A stretch of 64,000 nucleotides of DNA from Microbispora hainanensis (GCF_036186745.1 NZ_CP108086.1:7502001-7566000), one strand, 5' to 3'. Counted from the stretch's first letter, positions 52,562-61,344 are shown. The notes: generated by a model not told the origin, from the letters alone. Translations and numbers: made by a program.

Positions 52562-53257
52562 CGGGTCGGCCGACCAGATCGCGCGCACGTGCTGCAGGTG
52601 GTGGTTCATCAGGCGCTCGGCAGCCTCGGCGTCACCGCGTACGACGGCGTCGAGAAGGTCGAGGTGCTCGCGCGCCGAGGACGCCAGCATCCGCGCGTCG
52701 GGCAGCCCGCGCAGCCCGTAGAGCCGGGCCCGGGCACGCAGGTCCCTGACCGTCTCGACCAGCCGGGCGTTGCCCGACAGGGCCAGCAGCGACAGGTGGA
52801 ACCGCTGGTCTGCGGCCACATAGGCGAGCAGGTCGCCCCTTCCGGCGGCCGAGACGATCTCCTCGGCGATCGGGCGCAGCGTCTCGGCCCGCTCGCTTAG
52901 GGACTCCCCGGCGAGCCGGGCCACCGTGGGCACCTCGATCAGCCGCCTGATCTCGATGATCTCGTCGAGGTCGCGCTCGGACACCTCGGCGACCCGGAAG
53001 CCCTTGTTGCGCAGGGCCTCGAACAGACCCTCCTTGGCGAGGTCGAGCATCGCCTCCCGCACCGGCGTGGCCGAGACACCGAACCTGGCCGCCAGCGCGG
53101 GGGCCGAGTAGACGACACCGGGCCGCATCTCCCCCGCCACCAGCGCGTCCCGCAGCGCCTGCGCCACCTGCTCGCGCAGGTTCTGCCGTGTTCCGGCGCC
53201 CGGCGCGCCGAGGTCGTCACGCTCGCGACTCGCCGGTCCGTTCCACACCCCGCCCAT
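52550..53257 (-). CDS. GntR-family regulator, FadR/FCD subfamily
   Basis: A 235-residue regulator: winged helix LREQVAQALRDALVAGEMRPGVVYSAPALAARFGVSATPVREAMLDLAKEGLFEAL, then an FCD ligand domain with metal-type motifs (RRLIEVPTVARLAG; ADQRFHLSLLALSGN; SAREHLDLLDAVVRGDAEAAERLMNHHLQHV). FCD regulators usually sense carboxylic acids. No obvious target operon is adjacent; it is convergent with the DMT exporter and divergent from ctaA. The ATG at 53257 is preferred over longer unconserved starts. Confidence 0.88.
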   Translation of the reverse strand: MGGVWNGPASRERDDLGAPGAGTRQNLREQVAQALRDALVAGEMRPGVVYSAPALAARFGVSATPVREAMLDLAKEGLFEALRNKGFRVAEVSERDLDEIIEIRRLIEVPTVARLAGESLSERAETLRPIAEEIVSAAGRGDLLAYVAADQRFHLSLLALSGNARLVETVRDLRARARLYGLRGLPDARMLASSAREHLDLLDAVVRGDAEAAERLMNHHLQHVRAIWSADPPPA

Positions 53258-53421
53258 CGACCGGCCACCGCCCTCCTCGGTCGCGTACGGCCGATCGTAC
53301 CGGCCCCTGCCGGGGGAAACGATCACGGGCCGACCGGGAGGACCGGGGACGGCGCGGCCCCAGGCGGACCCGCCGGACGGCGCGCGGGCCGGAGAAGGGA
53401 CCACCGACAGGGCCGCCTACG

Positions 53422-54429
53422 ATGAACTCCGTGAATCCCACGACTGACCGGATCCGCGGCTCGCTGCTCGCCCTTTATCGCTCGGTGCGGTTTCCCACGA
53501 ACGAGTCGATGCGGCGGTGGGCCCTGGCGGCGATCGTGGTCAACGTCGGCATCACCGTCACCGGCGCCGCCGTCCGCGTCACCGGCTCCGGCCTCGGCTG
53601 CCCGACCTGGCCGCGCTGCACGCCGGACAGCTTCGTGCCGGCGAAGATCGACTCGCACGCGCCGATCAACATGGCGATCGAGTTCGGCAACCGCCTGCTG
53701 TCGTTCCTCGTGCTCGCGGTCGCGGCCGCGTGTGTGATCGCCGCCTGGCAGCTGTCGAGGGGGGAACACGGCCGTCCGGTCCTGCTGCGGCTCGCGCTGG
53801 TGCAGCCGGCCGGCGTCCTCGTCCAGGCCCTGTGGGGCGGGCTCGTGGTCCACACGATGCTCAACCCGGTGACCGTCAGCGTCCACTTCCTGCTGTCCAT
53901 CGGCATGATCGCCGCCGCCGTCGTGCTGTTCGCGCGGGCGGGCGAGGGCGACGCCCCGGCCAAGCGGGTGGTCCACAGGGACATCCGCACGCTCTCGTAC
54001 GCGCTGAGCGCGGCCGCCTTCGTGCTGCTGCTGGCCGGAGTGGTGGTGACCGGCACCGGGCCGCACTCCGGAGACGAGGCGGCCTCCCGCTTCGGCTTCG
54101 ACATCCAGGACGTGGTGCGGCTGCACACCGACATCGCCTACGTCGTCGTCGGGCTGACGTTCGCCCTGCTGTTCGCCCTGCACGTCTCCGGCTCCCCCGC
54201 CCGCGCCCGGCGCGCCGCGCTCGTGCTGCTCGGCGTGGAGCTGTCCCAGGGCGTGATCGGGTATGTGCAGTATTTCCTCGCCGTCCCCGCGGCCCTGGTG
54301 CTCCTGCACGTGCTGGGCGCCACGCTCGTGTGGGTCTGCACGCTGCGCGTCGTTTTCCTCATGCGGACCCGGGGTCCCGCCCCCGCACCCGCCCACCGGC
54401 AGCCGGAGCTCCACACCGCGGGAGTCTGA
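53422..54429 (+). CDS. ctaA: Heme A synthase (COX15/CtaA)
   Basis: A 335-residue eight-helix membrane enzyme converting heme O to heme A for cytochrome aa3 oxidase. Conserved features: GAAVRVTGSGLGCPTWPRC with the extracytoplasmic Cys pair, INMAIEFGNRLLSF with the conserved Glu, and heme-ligating His in VSVHFLLSIGMI, VRLHTDIAYV and VLLHVLGATLVW. Location beside the suf/ABC cluster matches other Actinobacteria. The ATG at 53422 gives the family N-terminus. A SanA/YdcF gene follows 3 bp later. Confidence 0.94.
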   Translation: MNSVNPTTDRIRGSLLALYRSVRFPTNESMRRWALAAIVVNVGITVTGAAVRVTGSGLGCPTWPRCTPDSFVPAKIDSHAPINMAIEFGNRLLSFLVLAVAAACVIAAWQLSRGEHGRPVLLRLALVQPAGVLVQALWGGLVVHTMLNPVTVSVHFLLSIGMIAAAVVLFARAGEGDAPAKRVVHRDIRTLSYALSAAAFVLLLAGVVVTGTGPHSGDEAASRFGFDIQDVVRLHTDIAYVVVGLTFALLFALHVSGSPARARRAALVLLGVELSQGVIGYVQYFLAVPAALVLLHVLGATLVWVCTLRVVFLMRTRGPAPAPAHRQPELHTAGV

Positions 54430-54432
54430 GGG

Positions 54433-55131
54433 ATGCGCGTCCCGCACCCCTGGACCTGGTCGCGTACGGCACAGCGCCGGGGCTTCCAGGCCCTGGCCGC
54501 CCTGAGCGTGCTGCCGCTGCTGCCGATGACCTGGGCCTGGCTGGCGAGCTCCGCCCACCGGGTGACGGCGGAGCCGGGCGCAGGCTGGGTCGCCGAGGTG
54601 CCCGCGATGCCGGCCGCGCTCGTGCTGGGCGCGGGCGTCGTGAACGGCAAACCCAGCCCGATGCTGGCCGCCCGGCTCGGCATCGCGGCCGAGCTGTACC
54701 GCACCGGCAAGGTGCGGGCCCTGCTGCTGTCCGGCGACAACAGCCGCAAGGACTACGACGAGCCCTCGGTCATGCGTGACTACCTGATCGCGCACGGCGT
54801 CCCGGCCCAGAAGATCGTGCTCGACTACGCCGGGTTCGACACGTGGGACTCCTGCGTACGGGCCAAGGAGATTTTCGACGCCTCCCGCCTCGTCGTGGTG
54901 ACCCAGGAGTTCCACCTTCCCCGGGCCGTCGCGCTGTGCCGCGCGGCGGGAATCGACGCGTTCGGCGTCGGCGACGACTCCAGCCGCGACTGGCCGGTGG
55001 AGACGGTGGCCTACGCCGTCAGGGAGTTCCCCGCATCCGCCAAGGCCCTGCTGGACAGCCTGGTCCTGCACTCCTCACCGCAGTTCCTCGGCCGCCGCGA
55101 GACCGCGCTCGACCGCGCGCTGACGAGCTGA
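54433..55131 (+). CDS. YdcF/SanA-like DUF218 membrane protein
   Basis: A 232-residue protein with one N-terminal helix (ALAALSVLPLLPMTWAWLA) and an extracytoplasmic DUF218 domain: PAALVLGAGVVNGKPSPMLAARL, LLLSGDNSRKDYDEPSVMRDYLIAHGVP, DYAGFDTWDSCVRAKEIF, VVVTQEFHLPRAVALCRAAGI. SanA homologues affect envelope permeability and vancomycin sensitivity; the reaction is not known. It is probably co-transcribed with ctaA. Confidence 0.9.
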   Translation: MRVPHPWTWSRTAQRRGFQALAALSVLPLLPMTWAWLASSAHRVTAEPGAGWVAEVPAMPAALVLGAGVVNGKPSPMLAARLGIAAELYRTGKVRALLLSGDNSRKDYDEPSVMRDYLIAHGVPAQKIVLDYAGFDTWDSCVRAKEIFDASRLVVVTQEFHLPRAVALCRAAGIDAFGVGDDSSRDWPVETVAYAVREFPASAKALLDSLVLHSSPQFLGRRETALDRALTS

Positions 55132-55398
55132 GCGCACCCCGCCCGGCGCGCGCAGAGTGGCGGACGGTTCACACAGCCGCCAGATCGGGCGGTACGGCGA
55201 TCGGCACGAGGAACAGCGAGGCGGCGGCATGCAAAAGGTTGGGACCGGCGGCGCGGCAGGCGGCATGACGAGCGGGGCGGCGGGCGGGGCGCCGCGGCGA
55301 AACTTTCATCGGGCGAGCCATGCTGAGCTGGGCGGACAGGACGAGTGAAGGCGTGTCCACTGGCCGGTGACGGCTCGGCGCGTTAGGGTCCGGCCACG

Positions 55399-55412
55399 TG
55401 GGAGCGCTCCCA
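55399..55412. promoter_or_regulatory. CebR-type operator (cellulose-utilisation regulator box)
   Basis: TGGGAGCGCTCCCA is the exact 14-bp palindrome bound by CebR, the LacI-family cellobiose/cellotriose-responsive repressor of Streptomyces cellulase genes. The flanking G/C extends the symmetry to GTGGGAGCGCTCCCAC. It lies 180 bp beyond the stop of the LPMO gene, not in its promoter. Confidence 0.8.
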
Positions 55413-55500
55413 CCATCCCCCGAGGGAGGTGAGGCCACACCCACAGTGGCTATCGCACCGCGGGTACGAGCGGATCCTCCTCCGCCCACCCATCGCGCAA

Positions 55501-55534
55501 CGCCCGGGAAGCCGCCGTGACGGCTTCCCGGGCG
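55501..55534. terminator. Bidirectional hairpin terminator before the LPMO 3' end
   Basis: CGCCCGGGAAGCCG (55501-55514) and CGGCTTCCCGGGCG (55521-55534) form a perfect 14-bp stem with loop CCGTGA. It can end transcripts from both sides. Confidence 0.85.
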
Positions 55535-55591
55535 CCTCCCGCTGACTCACTCCGGCGCCGGGCCGTCGAGCCGGGCGCGATCAGGCCCCGC

Positions 55592-56689
55592 TCAGCCGCA
55601 GCTGATGTCGCTGATCGCCGGCGTGGCCGACCCGCTGCCGAGGAACCCGGCCGTGGCCGATGCACCCGGGGCCAGCGAGTTGTTCCACTCCGGAGCGTGG
55701 ATCATCGCGAACGGCCCGCTCTGCATGGACGTGCCGTTCCACGCCTGGGTGATCGTCGCGCCGTTCGACATCTGCCACTGCATGTACCAGCCGTTGAGCG
55801 GTGCCGTGCCGGTGTTCGTGATCGTGGCCTCGCCCTGGAAGCCGCCAGGCCAGGTGTTGGTCAGCTTCACCGTGGCCGTGCAGGCCGGGTTCCCGGCCGT
55901 CGGGGAGGTCGAGGGCGACGGGCTCGGCGACGGGTTCCCGGTGGGCGAGGCGCTCGGCGAGGCGCTCGGCGAGGGGCTCGGCGAGGCGCCGTCGCGGAGG
56001 AAGTTCACATCCGAGCAGCCGTAGAAGGTCTCCTGGCTGTCCGAGCGATACCAGACCGCGTAGATGATGTGCCGGCCGCTCTTGTCGGGCAGCCTGCCGG
56101 AGAAGCGGTAGGCGCCGTTGCTGACCTCGGGCTCGGGGTCGACCGTGAGGAACGGCTGCTCCTCCATGTCGTCCCAGGTGAGCGGCTTGGTCGGGTCCCA
56201 GCCGTCCTTGGTGACGTAGAGCTTGAAGCCGCCGGGGTGCGGCACCCACGCGCCGTAGACGAAGTCGTACATGCTGTTCGCCTTCAGCGTGGTGGTCGGC
56301 CAGTCGGTCCTGGGCGCGTCGTAGGCGGAGTACTTGCTGAAACCGCCGCTGCACAGCTGGCCGTCGGGGATGAAGCCCCGGGTGCGGCCGCCGCCGTCGG
56401 AGCGGAGCACGCCATACCAGTCGTAGAGGGGCTGGGTGCCGCCGGCCGCCACGGCGTCCGCGCAGGCGGGGTTCTTGGGGATGATCTGGCCGCCGGTGAG
56501 GCCGTCGGTGTAACACGCGTACGTGCGGCTCGCGGGGGCCTGGAGGGCGCCGTGCGCCTCGGCCGCGGTCTGCGTCAGGACCGCGACGAGGCCGGCGAGC
56601 ACGGCCGCCACCGCGGCGAGCACGGCGATTTTGCGTCCGGACCTCAGGGACAGCGATCTCCGACGCGGGGATTGCGCTGTGGTGCTCAT
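55592..56689 (-). CDS. Lytic polysaccharide monooxygenase (AA10) with CBM2
   Basis: A 365-residue secreted copper enzyme. The signal peptide ends AEA, so the mature protein begins with His46 (HGALQAPASRTYACY), the N-terminal histidine of the copper brace; the second brace His is His151 in WVPHPGGFKLYVT. The AA10 domain ends near ETFYGCSDVNFLRDG. A Ser/Pro-rich linker then leads to a C-terminal CBM2 (NPACTATVKLTNTWPGGFQGEATITNTG...ISDISCG). It oxidatively cleaves cellulose or chitin; the CBM2 favours cellulose. No CebR box was seen in its promoter (56690-56840), but one lies beyond its 3' end. Confidence 0.96.
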   Translation of the reverse strand: MSTTAQSPRRRSLSLRSGRKIAVLAAVAAVLAGLVAVLTQTAAEAHGALQAPASRTYACYTDGLTGGQIIPKNPACADAVAAGGTQPLYDWYGVLRSDGGGRTRGFIPDGQLCSGGFSKYSAYDAPRTDWPTTTLKANSMYDFVYGAWVPHPGGFKLYVTKDGWDPTKPLTWDDMEEQPFLTVDPEPEVSNGAYRFSGRLPDKSGRHIIYAVWYRSDSQETFYGCSDVNFLRDGASPSPSPSASPSASPTGNPSPSPSPSTSPTAGNPACTATVKLTNTWPGGFQGEATITNTGTAPLNGWYMQWQMSNGATITQAWNGTSMQSGPFAMIHAPEWNNSLAPGASATAGFLGSGSATPAISDISCG

Positions 56690-56911
56690 GGTTGGGGGTT
56701 CTCCTCATGATGGGCGGGCACGCCTTCCGGGGAAGGTCGCGCCGTCAGGGGGCTGTCGTACGAGAAGAACGCATGCGGCATCGCCGCACGCCCTCCTTGA
56801 GCCCACCCATCAAGTGGCCACCGCGCACAGCGATTGAAACACGCGCGGGCCGTCCGGGCCAAGCCGCGCCCGATCTTGCCCGGCCCCGCCCGGCCCCGCC
56901 CGGGCGCGGAG

Positions 56912-58462
56912 TCAGCGCCGGGGGTCGCCGGGCGCAGGGCCCGGGCCACCCTCTTGCGGCCACTGCGGCGGGCCCTGTGGTGGCGGCCCCTGTGGGGGAC
57001 GCTGTGGCGGACGCTGTGGCGGGCCGTACGGAGGCCCCTGTTGCGGACCCGGCGGCGGGCCTTGCGGGCCCGGCGGCTGCCCGGGAGCGCCCGGGAGCCC
57101 GTATCCGGGAGGCGGCCCACCCGGCGGAGGCCCGTACCCCTGCCCGCCCGGTTGCTGCCCGCCCGGCTGAGGACCGCCCGGCTGGGGACCGCCCGGTTGC
57201 GGCCCCGGCCCGTACCAGGGCGGCACGGCCTGGCCGCCACCGGGCCACCGGTTCGCGGTCGGGGCGCCCGGAGCGTACCCCGGCGGGGGCACGCCCCGCG
57301 CGGCGTTCGCCTGGTGGCGCTCCGGCAGCGGGAACGACAGCCGGGCGTACGCCATGAGATCCGCGAGCGACCGCTGCTGGGCGCGGAAGGTCTCCTCGTC
57401 AACCCCGCCCCGAGCCGCGCGGGCGTGCAGCAGCCCGAGCTCGGTGGAGGCGATCTGATAGTCGATCATCGCCCGTGCCCCGGCCCTGCCGCCGTGGGCC
57501 TTGGCCCACGCCCGGGCCTGCCGCCGCCGGCGCAGGGACGACAGCATGAAGATGTCGGCCTGGTTGATCAGCCCGTTGCGCTCGTACGGCGGCAGGTAGT
57601 GCTGGATCAGGCCGACGATCCGCCGTCTGTCCCGGAAGATCACGATGAGCTCGACGACGAGCAGGATCATCAGCAGCAGATAGGCGATGGCGAGCCCGCC
57701 GAGACCGGCGAAGGAGGCGAAGCCGTTCCAGAGGCCGTGCAGCAGCATGGCCCCGATCCACCCGATGACGATGACGACGATCCCCACCGCGCCCCCGCGC
57801 TGCGCGGCGTACGCCACTGCGATGCCGATCAGGGAGGTGAACAGCGGATGGGCGAACGGCGACAGCACGGCCCGCAGCACGAGCGTGGCGGCCAGCCCCT
57901 GCGCGCCGTTCTCCTCCAGCGCGGCCAGGTAGTAGCTGACGTTCTCCGACATGGCGAAGCCGAGCCCGACCATGCTGGCGTAGATGATCCCGTCGGTGGG
58001 CCCGTCCAGCTCCTGCCGCCGGAACCACAGCAGCCCGAGCAGGACCAGCCCCTTGGCCGTCTCCTCCACGGGCGGGGCGCCGAACGTGGCGACGAGGTTG
58101 CGGGCGCTGGTCGTGTCCCCGAGCTGGTGGGCCACGTAGACGAGGTTGAGCGAGTTGAGCACGCCGGCGAGCAGCACGGCGATGCCGGCGCCCCAGGCGA
58201 ACGCGAAGATCAGGTTGTTGCGCGGTTCCGGTTCCATGCGGTCGAGCGCGAGCACGCCCGCGAGCAGCAGCGGCACGGGGGCCACGGCGAGCCCGAGCGC
58301 GATGAAGAACTGGACCGGCTCACCGTTGATGATGTCGAAGGAGAACGACACGAGAGCGCAGATTCCGGCGACGACCAGACCCACGATGAGGCCGATGGAC
58401 GGACGCTCCCTGAGAACGGCGCGGGGGTCGAGGCCTGCCACTGTGTGACTGTAACCGACCAA
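56912..58462 (-). CDS. PrsW-family intramembrane metalloprotease with Pro/Gly/Gln tail
   Basis: A 516-residue protein with eight to nine helices. PrsW motifs are present: LVATFGAPPVEETAKGL (EExxK), YASMVGLGFAMSENVSYYL, SPFAHPLFTSLIGIAV and MLLHGLWNGFASF, which supply the metal-binding Glu and His. After about residue 395 comes a ~120-residue Pro/Gly/Gln-rich repeat tail (GPQPGGPQPGGPQ; QRPPQRPPQGPP), predicted disordered and cytoplasmic. PrsW cleaves anti-sigma factors in Bacillus; targets in Actinobacteria are unknown. It is divergent from the Tat lipoprotein gene. Confidence 0.9.
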   Translation of the reverse strand: MVGYSHTVAGLDPRAVLRERPSIGLIVGLVVAGICALVSFSFDIINGEPVQFFIALGLAVAPVPLLLAGVLALDRMEPEPRNNLIFAFAWGAGIAVLLAGVLNSLNLVYVAHQLGDTTSARNLVATFGAPPVEETAKGLVLLGLLWFRRQELDGPTDGIIYASMVGLGFAMSENVSYYLAALEENGAQGLAATLVLRAVLSPFAHPLFTSLIGIAVAYAAQRGGAVGIVVIVIGWIGAMLLHGLWNGFASFAGLGGLAIAYLLLMILLVVELIVIFRDRRRIVGLIQHYLPPYERNGLINQADIFMLSSLRRRRQARAWAKAHGGRAGARAMIDYQIASTELGLLHARAARGGVDEETFRAQQRSLADLMAYARLSFPLPERHQANAARGVPPPGYAPGAPTANRWPGGGQAVPPWYGPGPQPGGPQPGGPQPGGQQPGGQGYGPPPGGPPPGYGLPGAPGQPPGPQGPPPGPQQGPPYGPPQRPPQRPPQGPPPQGPPQWPQEGGPGPAPGDPRR

Positions 58463-58580
58463 ACCCGCCGAGGTCCTCCTCGGGCCTCAAAAGATCCCCA
58501 TGCAATCCGTGCCGGGGCGGGTATCGGGCAGGCGCGCCGCCGTCCCGAGCACGCGCCGGTTCCGGGCAGAATGGGCGATC

Positions 58581-60131
58581 ATGGATGTCGCACCACCAGA
58601 CGGGCTCGGACGACGCGGTTTCCTCCGCATCGCGTGCGCCGCCGCCGTCGGCTCGGTCGCCGCATGCGCGCCCGGGCCCCGGGAAGGCTCCGCGCCCGCC
58701 TCCCCGTCGCCCTCCTCAGGGTCCCCGTCGCCGTCCAGGAAACCGGTGGCGGAACGGCTGCTGCCCGGCGACCCGGACTGGCGGGTGCGCAGGCGCGGCC
58801 CCGACGAGGCGATCGAGGGCTACGGCGACCGCGCGAGCGTGCTGCCCGGGGAGTCGTTCGGCCTGCACGTCTCCACGACCGAGGGCCGCTATCGGGTGAC
58901 GGCCTACCGGATGGGCTGGTACGGCGGCACGCTCGCCCGCCGGGTGTGGCGTTCCGGCTGGCTGAAGGGGCGCGACCAGGGCCGCGGACGGCTCGTCGGC
59001 GACACCCGCACCGTACGGGCCGGGTGGCGGCGCTCCCTGACCGTGTCCACCGAGGGCTGGCCCGAGGGGGCCTACCTGCTGCGCCTGGACACCGAGCACG
59101 GCCACCAGCGGTACGTGCCGCTGGTCGTGCGCTCGGCCTCCGGGGCCGGCCGTACGGTCCTGGTGCACGCCACCCCCACCTGGCAGGCGTACAACCGGTG
59201 GGGCGGCTACAGCCTCTACTACGGCGAAGACGGCCGCTACGACAGCCGCTCGCTCGCGGTCAGCTTCGACCGGCCCTACGACACCACCGGCATGGAGAAG
59301 TTCCTCATCCACGAGCGGCCGGTGGTGGCGCTGGCCGAACGGCTCGGCCTGCCCCTGGCGTACACGACCGGCGGCGACCTGGAGGCCGGCGACGACGTGC
59401 TCACCGGCGCGGCCGCGGTGATCTTCCTCGGGCACGACGAATACTGGACGCCCGGGGTGCGCCGCACGGTGACCAAGGCCCGCGACGCGGGCGTCAACCT
59501 GGCCTTCCTGGGCGCCAACACCTGCTACCGCCGCGTCCGGCTGGAGGACCACGGCAGGACGGTCGTCTGCTACAAGACCGCGGTGGACCGCGACCCGCTG
59601 GTCCGCACCCGCCCGGCGCTGGCGACGACCGACTTCCGGGCGGCGCCGAAGGCCGATCCCGAGTCGTCGCTCATCGGGGTCTACTACGACGGCTATCCGG
59701 TGGACGCGCCGTTCGTGGTGCACGAGCCCCGCCACTGGATCTTCGCGGGCACCGGTGTGCGCCGCGGCGACGCGTTCCCGCACCTCGTGGGCGTGGAGTA
59801 CGACCGGGTGAACACGGACGTGCCGACGCCGAGGCCGCTGCAGATCCTCGCCCACTCGCCGGTGACCTGCGTGGGGCGGCCCAGTTTCTCCGACGCCGCC
59901 TACTACACGGCCGAGAGCGGGGCCGGGGTGTTCGCCTCGGGCACCATGCGGTGGGCCGAGACGCTCATGGCGCGCACCCGCGACCTGCCGGGGGCGCACG
60001 GGATCGACGCGCGCACACGGGCCTTCGTCACCGCCACGACGACCAACCTGCTGAAGGGCTTCGCCGAGGGACCCGCCGCCGAGAACCTGCCCGCTCCCGA
60101 CGACAACGTACGCAAGACCTACCGCGCCTGA
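58581..60131 (+). CDS. Tat-exported lipoprotein with N,N-dimethylformamidase-like large-subunit domain
   Basis: A 516-residue protein. The N-terminus GRRGFLRIACAAAVGSVAACAPG combines a twin-arginine motif with a lipobox ending in Cys, followed by a Ser/Pro linker. The body resembles the beta-subunit C-terminal domain of N,N-dimethylformamidase: FGLHVSTTEGRYRVTAYRMGWYGG, VLVHATPTWQAYNRWGGYSLYYG, VIFLGHDEYWTPGVRRTVTKARDAGVNLAFLGANTCYRRV. Family members with this domain occur widely in Actinobacteria without known substrate; amide hydrolysis is an inference. The ATG at 58581 immediately precedes the Tat region. Confidence 0.85.
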   Translation: MDVAPPDGLGRRGFLRIACAAAVGSVAACAPGPREGSAPASPSPSSGSPSPSRKPVAERLLPGDPDWRVRRRGPDEAIEGYGDRASVLPGESFGLHVSTTEGRYRVTAYRMGWYGGTLARRVWRSGWLKGRDQGRGRLVGDTRTVRAGWRRSLTVSTEGWPEGAYLLRLDTEHGHQRYVPLVVRSASGAGRTVLVHATPTWQAYNRWGGYSLYYGEDGRYDSRSLAVSFDRPYDTTGMEKFLIHERPVVALAERLGLPLAYTTGGDLEAGDDVLTGAAAVIFLGHDEYWTPGVRRTVTKARDAGVNLAFLGANTCYRRVRLEDHGRTVVCYKTAVDRDPLVRTRPALATTDFRAAPKADPESSLIGVYYDGYPVDAPFVVHEPRHWIFAGTGVRRGDAFPHLVGVEYDRVNTDVPTPRPLQILAHSPVTCVGRPSFSDAAYYTAESGAGVFASGTMRWAETLMARTRDLPGAHGIDARTRAFVTATTTNLLKGFAEGPAAENLPAPDDNVRKTYRA

Positions 60132-60207
60132 CGCTGCGGCCCCCTCACGAACGGACCTCTTCCCCGCCCGCCCGGCGCACGGCGTCGCCGGGCCACAGGC
60201 CTGTCCG

Positions 60208-60256
60208 TTGACGAGTAGATCGATTGGTCGATATAAACCGTAGACCGAACGTTCTA
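60208..60256 (+). promoter_or_regulatory. Promoter with two palindromic operators before the quinone-oxidoreductase locus
   Basis: TTGACG (60208-60213), 18 bp, TATAAA (60232-60237) is a good vegetative promoter. Between the boxes lies ATCGA-TTGG-TCGAT (60219-60232). Just after the -10 lies TAGACCGAACGTTCTA (60241-60256), an imperfect TetR-type palindrome. Such placement implies tight repression, but no regulator gene is adjacent. Confidence 0.6.
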
Positions 60257-60276
60257 TTCACTGCGAAGGAGCCGAA

Positions 60277-60357
60277 GTGCCGCAACGGACCACGGCCGAG
60301 GTCATCGGCCGTTTCAACCACGCATTCGTCCACCACGCCCCCGAGGCCCGGGCCTGA
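60277..60357 (+). pseudogene. Remnant of a SnoaL-like (NTF2-fold) gene, 26 codons
   Basis: GTG at 60277 with GAAGGAG just upstream opens a 26-codon frame (TTAEVIGRFNHAFVHHAPEARA) that resembles the first helix of SnoaL-like proteins, then stops. The stop (TGA 60355-60357) lies 3 bp before the oxidoreductase ATG, so it may still serve as a coupled leader peptide. Similarity is from memory of the family pattern. Confidence 0.45.
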
Positions 60358-60359
60358 CG

Positions 60360-61344
60360 ATGCGCAGCTACCACCTCGACAGCGGCGCCGGGCTCGCGGG
60401 CCTGACGGTCAGAGACCACCCCGACCCGGTCCCCGGCGCCGGTCAGGTCGTCGTCGCCGTACGCGCCGTGTCTCTGAGCTTCCGCGAACTGATGATCGCC
60501 AACGGCGACTACGTCCTGCCGGTGAAGCCGGACGTGGTGCCGATATCCGACGGGGCCGGCGACATCGTGTCGGTCGGGCCCGGGGTCGACTCCCGGCGGA
60601 TCGGCGAACGGGTCGCCGCCACCCTCTTCCCGAGCTGGCAGGACGGCCCTTTCGGCGTCGAGCACCTGCCGCAGCGCGGGGGCTCACTGGACGGCATGCT
60701 CACCGAACGCGCCGTGATCGGCGCGGACGCGTTGGTGCCGGTCCCCCGCCATCTGTCCTACGAGGAGGCGGCGACGCTCCCCTGCGCCGCGGTCACCGCC
60801 TGGAACGCCGTGACCGGCGCGGACGGCCTGCGTCCGGGCCAGACCATGGTGACGCAGGGATCGGGCGGGGTGTCGCTGTTCGCCCTGCAGTTCGCCAAGA
60901 CGCTCGGCGCCCGGGTGATCGCCACAACGAGCAGCCCCGAGAAGGCGCTCCGCCTGCGCGGCCTGGGCGCGGACGAGGTCATCGACTACCGGGCCGTCCC
61001 CGACTGGCCCGCGAGGGTCCGCGAGCTCACCGGCGGACGGGGCGCCGACCGCGTCATCGACGTCGCCGGCCTGCTGGAACAGTCCCTCAAGGCGGTCGCG
61101 ATGGCCGGGCTTCGTCTCCGCCACCTCGCCCCCGCTCGACGCGCGCACGCTCTTCGCCTCCGGCGCGACCGTGCGCTCCGTCGCGGTCGGCAGCCGCGCC
61201 CAGTTCCTCGCCATGAACCGAGCCGTCGAGGTCAACGGCCTGCACCCGGTCATCGACCGCGTGTTCCCCTTCGACCAGGCCCACGACGCCTACCGCTATT
61301 ACGCCTCGGGCAAGGCGTTCGGCAAGGTCGTCATCACCGTCTGA
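60360..61344 (+). pseudogene. Zinc-type/quinone oxidoreductase (MDR family), frameshifted
   Basis: The frame from ATG 60360 encodes a normal medium-chain dehydrogenase: GAGQVVVAVRAVSLSFRELMIANGDY, SDGAGDIVSVGPGV, GERVAATLFPSWQDG, the nucleotide loop TQGSGGVSLFALQFAKTLGARVIATTSS and EVIDYRAVPDWPARVRELTGGRGAD. At the GGG at 61107-61109 the sense jumps frame: GFVSATSPPLDARTLFASGATVRSV...NRAVEVNGLHPVIDRVFPFDQAHDAYRYYASGKAFGKVVITV, stop at 61342-61344. One extra G explains it. Either a natural loss or a homopolymer sequencing error. NADPH-dependent reduction of quinones or enones is the family role. Confidence 0.85.

Larger units (their letters stand above)
55132..55591. other. 460-bp intergenic region: orphan CebR-type box and hairpin, no clear gene
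   Basis: Between the SanA-like gene and the convergent LPMO gene. It holds a perfect CebR-like palindrome (55399-55412), a Shine-Dalgarno-like GAGGGAGGTGAGG (55422-55434), a 24-codon frame (GTG 55446 to TGA 55520) with poor codon bias, and a strong hairpin. It may be the remnant of a cellulose-regulated gene. Confidence 0.6.

Noticed and set aside
55446-55520. 24-residue peptide gene behind the CebR box
   Set aside because: Third-position base use is unlike neighbouring genes and the peptide has no recognisable feature; kept only as part of the intergenic description.
55613-55627. CebR-type control of the LPMO promoter
   Set aside because: The only CebR box lies past the 3' end of the LPMO gene; none was seen in 56690-56911 upstream of its start.
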